Below are positions 41,877 to 50,379 of a DNA stretch of 64,000 bases, one piece after another. Source of the DNA: Micromonospora sp. BL4. GTDB lineage: Bacteria; Actinomycetota; Actinomycetes; Mycobacteriales; Micromonosporaceae. Position 1 is the first letter of the stretch, and every line of letters begins with the position of its first letter. The stretch spans positions 1 through 64,000 of the forward strand of contig NZ_RCVJ01000192.1 in the NCBI RefSeq assembly GCF_003667505.1. The letters run 5' to 3'. Made by a program: the position numbers and the translations under genes. Under the pieces are notes generated by a model. That model saw only the letters and a list, made by a program, of their open reading frames with translations. It had not been told where the DNA came from and ran no database searches.

Positions 41877-42767
41877 ATGCGACGGTGGTTGACGGCGCTC
41901 GCCGTGGGCGCGACGGCGGCCCTGGCGCTGGCCGGATGCGGCGCACCCGCCGGAGTTGACCGGAACCTCATCGACGACTGGCCGGCGCCCGTCGCGGCGC
42001 AGCAGTTCGTTCCCGCCACCGACGTCTGCCACCACGCCGCCCAGCAGGTCGGCTACCTTACCGGCTACAACCCGGTGGCGTGCACCGAGTCGCACCGGGT
42101 GGAGACCATGCACGTCGGCACGCTCAGCGGCCCGGGCACGGACCGCGCGACGCCCCCACCGCCCGGCTCGGTCGCCATGCGGGCCGCCCAGGCCGGCTGC
42201 GACAAGGAGGTCAGCAAGGCGGTCGGCGCCGACTGGCGCTCCGGCCGCCTCGGCCTGACCGTCGTGCTGCCCTCGGCGCCGGCGTGGGCCGGTGGGGCCC
42301 GCTGGTACCGCTGTGACGTCACCGAGATCGCCAGCATCGACGACACCTCCGTCGGCCTGCGCACCGGCAGCCTGCGGGGGGCGCTGACCGGCGCGGCGCC
42401 TCTGGCGTACCGCTGCTTCAACCCCAAGCTGGTCAAGGACGACATCGACGAGATGGTGCCGGTCTCGTGCACCAGCCGGCACCACGCCGAGTTCGTCGGC
42501 ATCTGGAAGGCCCCGGACGTCAGCTACGCCGAGTTCACCCGCACCACCAAGCGGACCCACCGGGCCTGCCAGACGGTGACCGCCCGGTACGCCAAGGTGC
42601 CGGACAACTCCCAGCTCGACTTCCGCACCGGGACGATCTACTACCAGCCGTACGAGCAGGAGTGGAAGAACGGCAACCGTGGCGTGCAGTGCTTCCTGTG
42701 GATCAGCGACCGGAACCTGACCCGCTCGATGAAGGGCGCCGGCACCAAGGGCCTCCCGGTCACCTGA
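41877..42767 (+). CDS. Septum-formation-domain lipoprotein, second copy
   Basis: 296 residues, collinear with the upstream copy: MRRWLTALAVGATAALALAG with lipobox ALAGC, VACTESHRVETMHVGTLSG, LPSAPAWAGGARWYRCDV and CTSRHHAEFVGIW. The C-terminal RGVQCFLWISDRNLTRSMK is almost identical in the two. GGGAGG lies 6 nt before ATG 41877. It has its own -10-like TATGCT (41805-41810) in a context shared with the first copy, so the promoter was duplicated as well. Confidence 0.85.
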   Translation: MRRWLTALAVGATAALALAGCGAPAGVDRNLIDDWPAPVAAQQFVPATDVCHHAAQQVGYLTGYNPVACTESHRVETMHVGTLSGPGTDRATPPPPGSVAMRAAQAGCDKEVSKAVGADWRSGRLGLTVVLPSAPAWAGGARWYRCDVTEIASIDDTSVGLRTGSLRGALTGAAPLAYRCFNPKLVKDDIDEMVPVSCTSRHHAEFVGIWKAPDVSYAEFTRTTKRTHRACQTVTARYAKVPDNSQLDFRTGTIYYQPYEQEWKNGNRGVQCFLWISDRNLTRSMKGAGTKGLPVT

Positions 42768-42790
42768 CCCACCACTTCGCCGAAGCCAAG

Positions 42791-42823
42791 AGGAAGGGCC
42801 CCTGTCCAGGGGCCCTTCCTTTG
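42791..42823 (+). terminator. Strong bidirectional intrinsic terminator
   Basis: AGGAAGGGCCCCT (42791-42803), loop GTCC, and the exact complement (42808-42820), followed by TTTG. The 13-bp perfect stem lies between the convergent lipoprotein and rsmB genes and can stop both transcripts. Confidence 0.85.
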
Positions 42824-42835
42824 TCGAACGGCTGC

Positions 42836-44272
42836 TCAGCCTCGGCGCAGGACGGCGAGGAACATCGCGTCGGTGCCGTGCCGGTGCGGCCAGAGCTGCA
42901 CGGTCGGGCCGTCACCCAGGCCGGGCATACCGGCCGGCAGCAGCGGCCGGGCGTCCACGAAGTCCACCGACACCCCACTGCGGCGAGCCGCCTCGGTCAC
43001 CGTCACGTGGGTCTCGACCGTGTGCGGCGAGCAGGTGACGTACGCGACCAGCCCGCCCGGACGGACCGCCCGCAGCGCCGCGCCGAGCAGCTCCCTTTGC
43101 AGCCGGGTCAGCGGCGGCAGGTCGGAGGGTTGGCGACGCCAGCGCGACTCCGGCCGGCGACGCAGCGACCCCAGCCCGGTGCACGGAGCGTCAACCAGCA
43201 CCCGGTCGAAGTGCCCCTCCGGCAGCTTCGGGTCCGCACCGACCTCGCGGCCGTCCATGGCCAGCACGGTCACCGGCAGACCACGGGTCGCCTGGGAGAC
43301 CAGCCGGGCCCGGTGCTCGGCCACCTCCACCGCGGTCACCCGGGCGCCGCGCTGCGCGGCGAGCGCGCCGAGCAGCCCGGCCTTGCCGCCCGGACCCGCG
43401 CACAGGTCCAGCCAGCGCCCGTCCGGGCCGTCCAGCGGCGCGGCGGCGAGCGCGGCGGCCACCAGCTGGGAGCCCTCGTCCTGGACGTGGGCCCGGCCGT
43501 CGACGACCGCCGGCACGTCGCCGGGCGCGCCACCGGGCAGATAGACGGCGTACGGCGAGAACGCGCCGGGCGCCCCGCCCACCTGGTCGGCCAGCTCGAC
43601 CGGGTCGATCAGGCCGGGCCGGGCGCACAGGTGCACCGGCGGGCGCTCGTTGTCCTCGATCAGCAGTCGGGCCGTCTCGCCCAGGTCGCCGCCGAGGGCC
43701 TCGGAGAACGCCCGCACGATCCACTGCGGATGGCTGTACGCCAGCGCCAGGTGCCCGATCGGGTCGGTCTCCATGGGCGGGGCGAGCTTCGCCACCCAGC
43801 CGTCGGCGTCGAGGGTGGACACCTCGCGCAGCACCGCGTTGGCGAACCCGGTGGCGCCCGGCGCGACCGCGCGGACCAGGTCCACGGTCGACGAGACCGC
43901 GGCGTGCGGAGGCACCCGGGTGTGCAGCAGCTGGTACGCCCCGAGCCGCAGCGCGTCGCGTACCGGCGGGTCGATCCGGGCCACGTCCCGGCCGGCCGCG
44001 TCGGTCAGGATCGCGTCCAGCGTGCCCAGGTGACGCAGGGTGCCGTAGGTCAGCTCGGTGGCGAACGCCGCGTCCCGGCCGTACAGCCCCTCCTCGCGCA
44101 GGATGGTCGGCAGCACCAGGTTGGCGAACGCGTCGTCGCGGTGCACCGCGGCGACCGCCTCGTACGCCGCGCGCCGCGGCCGGTCCAGCGGCGGCCGGGC
44201 CGGCCGGCGGTCCCCGCCGCGACCGGCGGACGGGCCGCCCCGCGTCGGGCGCGTGCCCTCCGGGGCCGTCAC
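42836..44272 (-). CDS. rsmB: 16S rRNA m5C967 methyltransferase (RsmB/Sun)
   Basis: 478 residues: an N-terminal NusB-like RNA-binding domain (about 45-175) and a SAM-dependent m5C methyltransferase. The two catalytic cysteines lie in DAPCTGLGSLRRRPE and AYVTCSPHTVET; the SAM loop is LDLCAGPGGKAG. The first 40 residues are Pro/Arg-rich. It overlaps fmt by ATGA. Confidence 0.95.
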   Translation of the reverse strand: MTAPEGTRPTRGGPSAGRGGDRRPARPPLDRPRRAAYEAVAAVHRDDAFANLVLPTILREEGLYGRDAAFATELTYGTLRHLGTLDAILTDAAGRDVARIDPPVRDALRLGAYQLLHTRVPPHAAVSSTVDLVRAVAPGATGFANAVLREVSTLDADGWVAKLAPPMETDPIGHLALAYSHPQWIVRAFSEALGGDLGETARLLIEDNERPPVHLCARPGLIDPVELADQVGGAPGAFSPYAVYLPGGAPGDVPAVVDGRAHVQDEGSQLVAAALAAAPLDGPDGRWLDLCAGPGGKAGLLGALAAQRGARVTAVEVAEHRARLVSQATRGLPVTVLAMDGREVGADPKLPEGHFDRVLVDAPCTGLGSLRRRPESRWRRQPSDLPPLTRLQRELLGAALRAVRPGGLVAYVTCSPHTVETHVTVTEAARRSGVSVDFVDARPLLPAGMPGLGDGPTVQLWPHRHGTDAMFLAVLRRG

Positions 44273-45195
44273 GCGAGCTCCTCGCCGGCGCTGACCCGGA
44301 CGCCGCGCGCCCAGTCGGTCGCCGGCATGGCCCGCTTTCCGGCGGCCCGGACCTCACCCAGTCGCACCGGCACGGTGGCCGTGCCGACCAGCACCCGGGC
44401 CTTCTCCACCAGCAGCTCCCCCGGCTTCAGGTCGGGGCCGTCGGCTGCCGCCACCACCGGGCCGAGCTTCACCCGCTCGCCCCGGAAGGTCGTCCAGGGG
44501 CCCGGGGCCGGGGTGCAGGCCCGGATCCGCCGGTCCACGGCGAAAGCCGGGTCGGTCCAGCGCACGCGGGCGTCCTCCACGGTCAGTTTCGGTGCCAGTG
44601 ACACCCCGTCGGCCGGCTGCGGCTCGGCCCGGGCGGTGCCGTCGGCGATCGCGTCGAGCACCGCCACCAGCAGCCCGGCACCGGACTCGGCGAGACGACC
44701 CAGCAGGTCACCGGAGGTGTCGCCGGCGCGGATCTCATCGGTCAGGGTGCCGAAGACCGGACCGGTGTCCAGGCCCTGCTCCAGCTGGAAGACGCTGGCC
44801 CCGGTCAGCTCGTCACCGTGCAGCACCGCGTGCTGCACGGGCGCGGCGCCGCGCCAGGCGGGCAGCAGCGAGAAGTGCAGGTTGATCCAGCCGTACCGGG
44901 GGATCTCCAGCGCCGCCGGCGGCACCAGCGCGCCGTACGCGACCACCGGCACGCAGTCCGGTGCCAGCTCACGCAGCCGGTCGAGGAACTCCGGGTCACG
45001 GGGACGGTCCGGGGTGAGCACCTCGACGCCGTGCTCGTCGGCCCACTCGCCGACCGGGGAACGGGACAGGCCACGCCCGCGCCCGGCGGGCGCGTCGGGC
45101 CGGGTGACCACCGCGACGAGGTCGTGCCGGGAGGCGGCGACGGCGGCCAGGGCGGGAACGGCGACGGCCGGCGTACCGGCGAAGATCACACGCAT
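44269..45195 (-). CDS. fmt: Methionyl-tRNA formyltransferase
   Basis: 308 residues; formylates initiator Met-tRNA. VIFAGTPAVAVPALAAV starts the Rossmann half, INLHFSLLPAWRGAAPVQ holds the catalytic His and the folate loop, and LEQGLDTGPVF follows. ATG 45195 is preferred; a GTG at 45204 would overlap the def stop (GTGA) and add three residues. def-fmt-rsmB is a common order. Confidence 0.97.
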   Translation of the reverse strand: MRVIFAGTPAVAVPALAAVAASRHDLVAVVTRPDAPAGRGRGLSRSPVGEWADEHGVEVLTPDRPRDPEFLDRLRELAPDCVPVVAYGALVPPAALEIPRYGWINLHFSLLPAWRGAAPVQHAVLHGDELTGASVFQLEQGLDTGPVFGTLTDEIRAGDTSGDLLGRLAESGAGLLVAVLDAIADGTARAEPQPADGVSLAPKLTVEDARVRWTDPAFAVDRRIRACTPAPGPWTTFRGERVKLGPVVAAADGPDLKPGELLVEKARVLVGTATVPVRLGEVRAAGKRAMPATDWARGVRVSAGEELA

Positions 45196-45200
45196 CCGGG

Positions 45201-45761
45201 TCACCGGCCCAGGCCGAAGGGGCTGCCCGCGGCGTGCGGGTTGACCTTGACCACCGGCGGGGCGGACGCGTCGTACCACTCGGCCTGGCGGATCGCCTTC
45301 ATCGCCTCCTTGCGGCCGGCCGCGTCGAGCCGGTCCAGGAAGAGCACACCGTCGAGGTGGTCGGTCTCGTGCTGCACGCAGCGGGCCATCAGGCCGGTGC
45401 CGACGATCTGGAGCGGGTCGCCGTAGCCGTTGAAGCCCTTGGCGATCACGTTCTGCCGGCGCTTGGTGTCGAAGTAGAGCCCGGGGATGGACAGGCAGCC
45501 CTCCGGGCCGTCCTGCTCCTCCTCGTCGGGGAATTCGAGCACCGGGTTGACCAGGTGCCCCAGCACGTCGTCGACGTCGAAGGCGAACACCCGCAGGCCC
45601 ACACCGAGCTGTGGCGCGGCCAGGCCGGCCCCGTTCTGCTCACGCATCGTGTCGGTCAGATCGGCGATGAGCCTACGCAGCTCGACGTCGAAGTCGACCA
45701 CCGGATCGGCCGGCGTGCGCAGCACCGGATCCCCAAACAGACGGATGGGCTGGACGGTCAC
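45201..45761 (-). CDS. def: Peptide deformylase
   Basis: About 186 residues. All three zinc-peptidase motifs are present: GAGLAAPQLG, EGCLSIPG and QHETDHLDG (metal ligands Cys, His, His and catalytic Glu). GTG 45761 has AAGGAG at good spacing; ATG 45779 would add MKEPSR that overlaps the ribosome site. It removes the formyl group placed by fmt, encoded next. Confidence 0.96.
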   Translation of the reverse strand: MTVQPIRLFGDPVLRTPADPVVDFDVELRRLIADLTDTMREQNGAGLAAPQLGVGLRVFAFDVDDVLGHLVNPVLEFPDEEEQDGPEGCLSIPGLYFDTKRRQNVIAKGFNGYGDPLQIVGTGLMARCVQHETDHLDGVLFLDRLDAAGRKEAMKAIRQAEWYDASAPPVVKVNPHAAGSPFGLGR

Positions 45762-45807
45762 GCGGGACGGCTCCTTCATGGGGTGGGACGAGCGGTGCCG
45801 TACCAGT

Positions 45808-47076
45808 CTACGGAGTGCCCGGGTGGGCGCCGGCCGGCGTACCTCGATCGGCCACCGCGGGTGTGCCCAGCGTCACCGGCAGGCTCTCGTACCCGCGCAG
45901 GGTCAGCCGGGTCCGGTGCCGGGGCGCCCCGGCCAGGGCCAGCTCGGGCAGCCGGCGCAGCAGCATCGGGAAGGCCAGCTGCGCCTCCAGCCGGGCCAGC
46001 CCGGCGCCGAGACAGTAGTGCGGGCCGGCGCCGAAGGAGAGCGGATGCGCCTGGTCGCGGGTCGGGTCGAAGCGCTGCGGGTCGGGGAACCGGCGCGGAT
46101 CCCGGTTGGCCGCCCCGAGCAGCAGCAGCGCCGTGCTGCCGGCCGGCAGGTCCAACCCGCCGCAGCGCACCGGTGCGGTGCTGGTCCGGGTGGTCAGCTG
46201 CACCGGCGAGTCGTAGCGCAGCAGCTCCTCGACGTACGCCGGGGCGAGCCCGGGGTCCGCGCGCAGCGCGGCCGCGGCCCCGGGGTGCCGCAGCAGCACC
46301 ACCAGGCCGTTGCCGAGCAGGTTGGTGGTGGTCTCGAAGCCGGCGACCAGCAGCACCACCAGGTTGGCCAGCAGCTCGTCGCCGGTGAGCCGTTCGCCGT
46401 CGGTGTCGTGCACCTGGACCAGCGCGGTGGTCAGGTCGTCGGCGGGCGCCCGGCGGCGGGCGGCGACCAGCTCCGTGAAGTACGCGCGCAGCTCGGCGGC
46501 GCCCGCGTCGGCGACGGCCAGCTCCTCGGCGGTGATCTCCGGCTCCAGCACCCCGGTCAGGTCGCCGGCCCAGCGGCGGAACAGCGGCCGGTCGGTGGCC
46601 GGCACGCCGAGCAGCGCGCAGATCACCCCCACCGGCAGCGGGTACGCGAAGTCGGCCAGCACGTCGACGGGCGCTCCGTCCGCGGCACGCTCCAGCATGT
46701 CGTCGAGCAGCCCCTCCGCCTGGGCGCGCACCACGTCGCGCATCCCGGCGATCCGGCGCGGGCTGAACGCGCCGGCGGCGAGTCGGCGCATCCGGCTGTG
46801 GTCGGGCGGGTTGGTCCGCAGCATGGACCGGGCGATCGACGAGATCGCCGGGCTCTCGCGCCAGTTCGGCCAGACCTGGTCCCGCAGCGCGTCGTCCAGC
46901 ACCCCGAGCCGGGGGTCGCGCAGCAGCTCGTCGGCCTCCGGGTAGCCGGTCACCACGTACAGGCCGGGCAGGGCCTGCACCACCGGCCCGTGCGCCCGCA
47001 GCCGCTCGTACGTCGGGTACGGGTCGACCCGCCCCTGCGGCGACATGAGCAGTGTGAGCGCCTCGGCAGCCTCCAT
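45808..47076 (-). CDS. Cytochrome P450
   Basis: Bacterial class I P450 of 422 residues. The I-helix AGFETTTNLLGN, the K-helix ExxR in EELLRYDSPVQ (Glu-Glu-Leu-Leu-Arg), and the heme loop LSFGAGPHYCLGAGLARLE with its cysteine ligand are intact. It needs ferredoxin and a reductase, not encoded nearby. The substrate is unknown. It sits with the kinase/ParB gene between def and priA and looks accessory. Confidence 0.94.
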   Translation of the reverse strand: MEAAEALTLLMSPQGRVDPYPTYERLRAHGPVVQALPGLYVVTGYPEADELLRDPRLGVLDDALRDQVWPNWRESPAISSIARSMLRTNPPDHSRMRRLAAGAFSPRRIAGMRDVVRAQAEGLLDDMLERAADGAPVDVLADFAYPLPVGVICALLGVPATDRPLFRRWAGDLTGVLEPEITAEELAVADAGAAELRAYFTELVAARRRAPADDLTTALVQVHDTDGERLTGDELLANLVVLLVAGFETTTNLLGNGLVVLLRHPGAAAALRADPGLAPAYVEELLRYDSPVQLTTRTSTAPVRCGGLDLPAGSTALLLLGAANRDPRRFPDPQRFDPTRDQAHPLSFGAGPHYCLGAGLARLEAQLAFPMLLRRLPELALAGAPRHRTRLTLRGYESLPVTLGTPAVADRGTPAGAHPGTP

Positions 47077-47163
47077 GGCCGGCCTCCCCGTCGATGCGTC
47101 GGAGGCTCCATCATGCCCGCGTCGCCTCCGGCGCCGCCGCCCCGGACGAGGACGGCTACGGGG

Positions 47164-48147
47164 TCAGGCGCTGGCGCCCGGGTCCCCCGCGAGGACCGCG
47201 TCGCCGCCGAGCAGCGCGGGCTCCGGCAGCGGCAGCTGGATCTTGTGGGCGGCCTCCCAGTCGTAGACCAGGCCGGGACGCACCTGCGCGACGAAGTAGT
47301 CGATCGCGCTCATCCCGCCGACCACCGGCTCGTCGACCTCCGCCACGAGCTGGGCGGGGACCAGGGAGAAGCCGTTCTGCAGGGCGGCGCTGAGCCGGCG
47401 GTGACCATCGACGACGAAGAAGTACTCACCGGTGAACCCGATCCTCAGCGGCTTCAGCGCCGAGTCGCCGGCCTCGGCCACATCGCTGACGAACTCGGAG
47501 TCCCACAGTCCGCGCAGGGTGGCGATGTCCTCGGTCGGGTAGACCCGGGCCGGGTCCAGCAGCAGCAGCGGTGGCTCGTCGCGCAGCACCTCACCACCGA
47601 GCGTCCCCTCGTACGCGGCGATGATGTGCTCGACCACCTCGGCGGCGGAGGCCCGGGTGGTGTCGCAGATCAGGTCATAGTTGCGCAGCCGGGCCTTGTC
47701 CACCCCGTACCGGATGATGAACCGGTTGCGCTCGCTCTCGCTGCGCTCGCGCAGCTTGGCCTTGGCCTCCTGGAGAGTGGCGTAGCTCTCCGCCGGCCCG
47801 GAGGGCCGGGCCAGCACGCGGCGGGCCGCCTCGCCCGGCTCGGTGATCATGTGCACCTTGAGCGCGTCGGTGAAGAAGTGCCACGCCAGCCGGGAGTCCA
47901 TGACGAGGCTCTCGCCGGAGGCGGCGATGTCCCGTTGGAGCTGGTCGACGTAGCCGTCGACGGCCTGGTCGAGCTCGGCGTGCAGGTTGAGCTGCAACGC
48001 GGTCATCTGCCGCTGCTGCGCCATCTCCCGGTAGAGGTCACCCACGCTGACCCGGCGCATGCCGAGCCGCTTGGCGATCTCCACCGACACGGTGCTCTTG
48101 CCGCTGCCGAGGTCGCCGTTGAAGACGATCGATTGTCGAACGGTCAC
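47164..48147 (-). CDS. CMP-kinase-like P-loop protein fused to a ParB-like domain
   Basis: 327 residues in two domains. Residues 1-182 follow the archaeal-type cytidylate kinase pattern: Walker A GDLGSGKST (11-19), RRVSVGDLYREMAQ (31-44), DSRLAWHF (84-91), ERNRFIIRYGVDKARLRNYD (139-158). Residues 193-275 resemble the ParB/sulfiredoxin fold: VDGHRRLSAALQNG at 246-259 is the nucleotide-binding box. No HTH follows, so it is not a ParB partition protein. The GTG start at 48147 fits the kinase fold. The function is not known; a nucleotide or small-molecule kinase is a guess. Confidence 0.85.
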   Translation of the reverse strand: MTVRQSIVFNGDLGSGKSTVSVEIAKRLGMRRVSVGDLYREMAQQRQMTALQLNLHAELDQAVDGYVDQLQRDIAASGESLVMDSRLAWHFFTDALKVHMITEPGEAARRVLARPSGPAESYATLQEAKAKLRERSESERNRFIIRYGVDKARLRNYDLICDTTRASAAEVVEHIIAAYEGTLGGEVLRDEPPLLLLDPARVYPTEDIATLRGLWDSEFVSDVAEAGDSALKPLRIGFTGEYFFVVDGHRRLSAALQNGFSLVPAQLVAEVDEPVVGGMSAIDYFVAQVRPGLVYDWEAAHKIQLPLPEPALLGGDAVLAGDPGASA

Positions 48148-48164
48148 GACTGGTCCACCCCTGA

Positions 48165-48299
48165 TCACCGGCTCTTTGACATCATCGACATCGCGTCCGA
48201 CCGACGCGTTCCCGCCATCGTCGCTGCCATCCTGTGACGGCTCCAGCTCGGCGTGTCTGACGCCGCGCCGCGACCTGGATCCGTCGTGCGCCCGGGCAT
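48165..48299 (-). CDS. Possible 44-residue Met-rich leaderless ORF
   Basis: Begins at ATG 48299, 8 nt after a good -10 box TAGCAT (48308-48313), and ends 17 bp before the kinase/ParB gene. The product is Met- and Arg-rich (SRHRMAATMAGTRRSDAMSM, then MSKSR). There is no ribosome site, so it would be read from a leaderless message. It could be a leader ORF or chance; no family is recognised. Confidence 0.3.
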   Translation of the reverse strand: MPGRTTDPGRGAASDTPSWSRHRMAATMAGTRRSDAMSMMSKSR

Positions 48300-48403
48300 G
48301 ACGGGCGATGCTACCACCCTGCCGCCACCGCTTTGCCGGACGCGGTGTGCGGGAGCCGGGGCTGCGGCCCAGGTCGGCGGGCCGCCGGCGCCCGCCGCCC
48401 GGC

Positions 48404-50320
48404 TCAGAACAGGCTCAGCGGATCGACCTGGAGGCGGACGGGATCGGCGGCCTTGCGGGCCGCGCGCGCCCCAGCGGCCGAGTGCAGCGCCTCGGCCAGC
48501 GCGGCGGCCCGGGCCCGGGGCACCCGCACCAGCATCCGCTCGCGGCCCTCCTCGGCCGGCACCGGCCCGAGCACCTCCGCGTCGGCCGGCAGCCGGGCCG
48601 CGTCGAGCAGGTCGGCCACCGCCTCGGCCGGACCGGTGACGCTGGCCATCCGTACCGCCGGCGGGAAGCCCAGCTCGCGGCGCTCGGCCAGTTCCCGGCC
48701 GGCGAACCAGCCGGCGTCCCAGCGCAGCAACGCCTGCACCGGGGCGAGCGCCCCGTCGGCGACCACCACCACCCGGCCGGCCGGGGCCGGACGAGCCAGC
48801 GCCGCGGCGGCCAGCCAGCGGCGCAGCGCCTCCTCGCCGGCGCGCAGGTCGGCCCGGGTCAGCAGGGCCCACGAGTCGAGCAGCAGCACCGCGCCGTAGC
48901 CGCCCTCGGCGACCGGCTCGGCGCCGGGCGTGGCGACCACCACGGCCGCGCCGCCGGGCACGTCGCTCAGCACCTCCTCCCGGCCCGAGGTCCGCACCGG
49001 CACGCCGGGGAACGCCCGGCCCAGCTCTTCCGCGGTACGCCGGGCGCCGGTCACCGCGGCCCGCAGCCGCCGCCCACCGCACTCGGGGCAGGCGTACGCG
49101 GCGGCTACCCGGGCGCACCAGCGGCAGGCCGGGGTGCCGCCCGCCGAGGGCAGCGCGAGCGGACCGGCGCAGTGCGCGCAGCGGGCCGGGGTCCGGCAGT
49201 CCGCGCAGGCGATCGAGGGCAGGTAGCCGCGCCGGGGCACCTGCACCAGCACCGGCAGGTCCGCCCGCAGGGCGTCGCGGGCGGCCGTCCAGGCCAGGCT
49301 GGGCAGCCGGGCGGTGGCCGCCCCGGGATCGCGGGCCAGCTGCGGGTCGTCGCCGGTCGGCGCGATGGCCGGGATACGGGCCCGCACGGTCGTCCGGTCG
49401 GCGACCACCTCCCGGGCCCAGCCGGTCTCCACCAGCAGCTGCGCCTCGGCGGTGCGGGCGTACCCGCCGACCAGCGCGCCGGCCTCGGCGAGCTGGGCGC
49501 GGGTGAGCAGCACGTCCCGGGCGTGCGGATAGGGCGCGCGCGGCTCGGCGTGCAGGTCGTCGCCGTCGTCCCAGACCGCGACCAGGCCGAGCCGGTCCAC
49601 CGGGGCGAACATCGCCGCCCGGGTGCCGATCACCACCGGCACCTCCCCGCGCCGGGCGGCGAGGAAGGCGCGGTAGCGCCGGGCCGGACCGAGCGCGGCG
49701 GAGAGGGTGACGTGCCGTCCCGGGCCGAGCACGCCGGTGAGCGCGGCGTCCAGCCGATCGAGGTCGCGGGCGTCGGCCACCACGACGACCGCGCCGCGTC
49801 CCCCGGCGACGGTGGCGGCGACCGCGTCGGCGTAGCGGGCGGCCCAGTCCTCGCCGGGCAGCGCCGACCAGACGGCCCGCGGCGCCCGTCCGTCGGTGAG
49901 CGCGCGCAGCAGGGCCGGACCGGTCGGGTAGTCCCGCCACCCGCGCGGGTCGACGGCCGGCTCGTCGGAGGCCACCGGCGCGCTGGTCTGATCGCCGCGG
50001 GCCTCCTTCTCGACCCGGGCGTGCCGGGGTGGCACCGCGAGCCGGAGCACGTCGGCGAGGCTGCCCGCGTACCGGTCGGCGACCGCGCGGGCCAACCGGG
50101 CGATCTCGGGCGCCAGCACCGGCTCCGGCGAGACCACCTTCTCCAGGTAGGCGAGCCGGCCTGTGTGCCCGGAGTCGTCGGCGCGGGCCAGCAGCCAGCC
50201 GTCGACGAGCTGCCCCGCGAAGCGCACCTTCACCCGGGTGCCGGGCACCGCCGCGGCGTCCAGGTCGGCCGGCACCAGGTAGTCGAACGGCCGGTCCAGG
50301 TGCGCCAGCGGGACGTCCAC
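48404..50320 (-). CDS. priA: PriA-type primosomal protein, P-loop lost
   Basis: About 638 residues from the first standard start. The DNA-binding N-domain (VDVPLAHLDRPFDYLVPADL), the zinc cysteines (CADCRTPARCAHC, CRWC, CPEC) and the C-terminal domain match actinobacterial PriA. The helicase Walker A is missing: the site reads WSALPGEDWAARYADAV with no GKT, as known for this lineage. No ATG, GTG or TTG lies between the conserved upstream residues VARVC and metK; GTG 50320 cuts them off, while a CTG at 50383 overlaps the metK stop (CTGA) and keeps them. Confidence 0.88.
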   Translation of the reverse strand: MDVPLAHLDRPFDYLVPADLDAAAVPGTRVKVRFAGQLVDGWLLARADDSGHTGRLAYLEKVVSPEPVLAPEIARLARAVADRYAGSLADVLRLAVPPRHARVEKEARGDQTSAPVASDEPAVDPRGWRDYPTGPALLRALTDGRAPRAVWSALPGEDWAARYADAVAATVAGGRGAVVVVADARDLDRLDAALTGVLGPGRHVTLSAALGPARRYRAFLAARRGEVPVVIGTRAAMFAPVDRLGLVAVWDDGDDLHAEPRAPYPHARDVLLTRAQLAEAGALVGGYARTAEAQLLVETGWAREVVADRTTVRARIPAIAPTGDDPQLARDPGAATARLPSLAWTAARDALRADLPVLVQVPRRGYLPSIACADCRTPARCAHCAGPLALPSAGGTPACRWCARVAAAYACPECGGRRLRAAVTGARRTAEELGRAFPGVPVRTSGREEVLSDVPGGAAVVVATPGAEPVAEGGYGAVLLLDSWALLTRADLRAGEEALRRWLAAAALARPAPAGRVVVVADGALAPVQALLRWDAGWFAGRELAERRELGFPPAVRMASVTGPAEAVADLLDAARLPADAEVLGPVPAEEGRERMLVRVPRARAAALAEALHSAAGARAARKAADPVRLQVDPLSLF

Positions 50321-50379
50321 GCAGACGCGCGCGACCGGCGACCCTTCCGCGGGTCGCCGGTCGCTGCGCCTGGTGGCGG

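Noticed and set aside
45487..48237. Open frame of 916 codons on the plus strand over def, P450 and kinase/ParB genes
   Set aside because: Shadow of three recognisable minus-strand genes; the translation is low-complexity and Arg/Gly/Val-rich.
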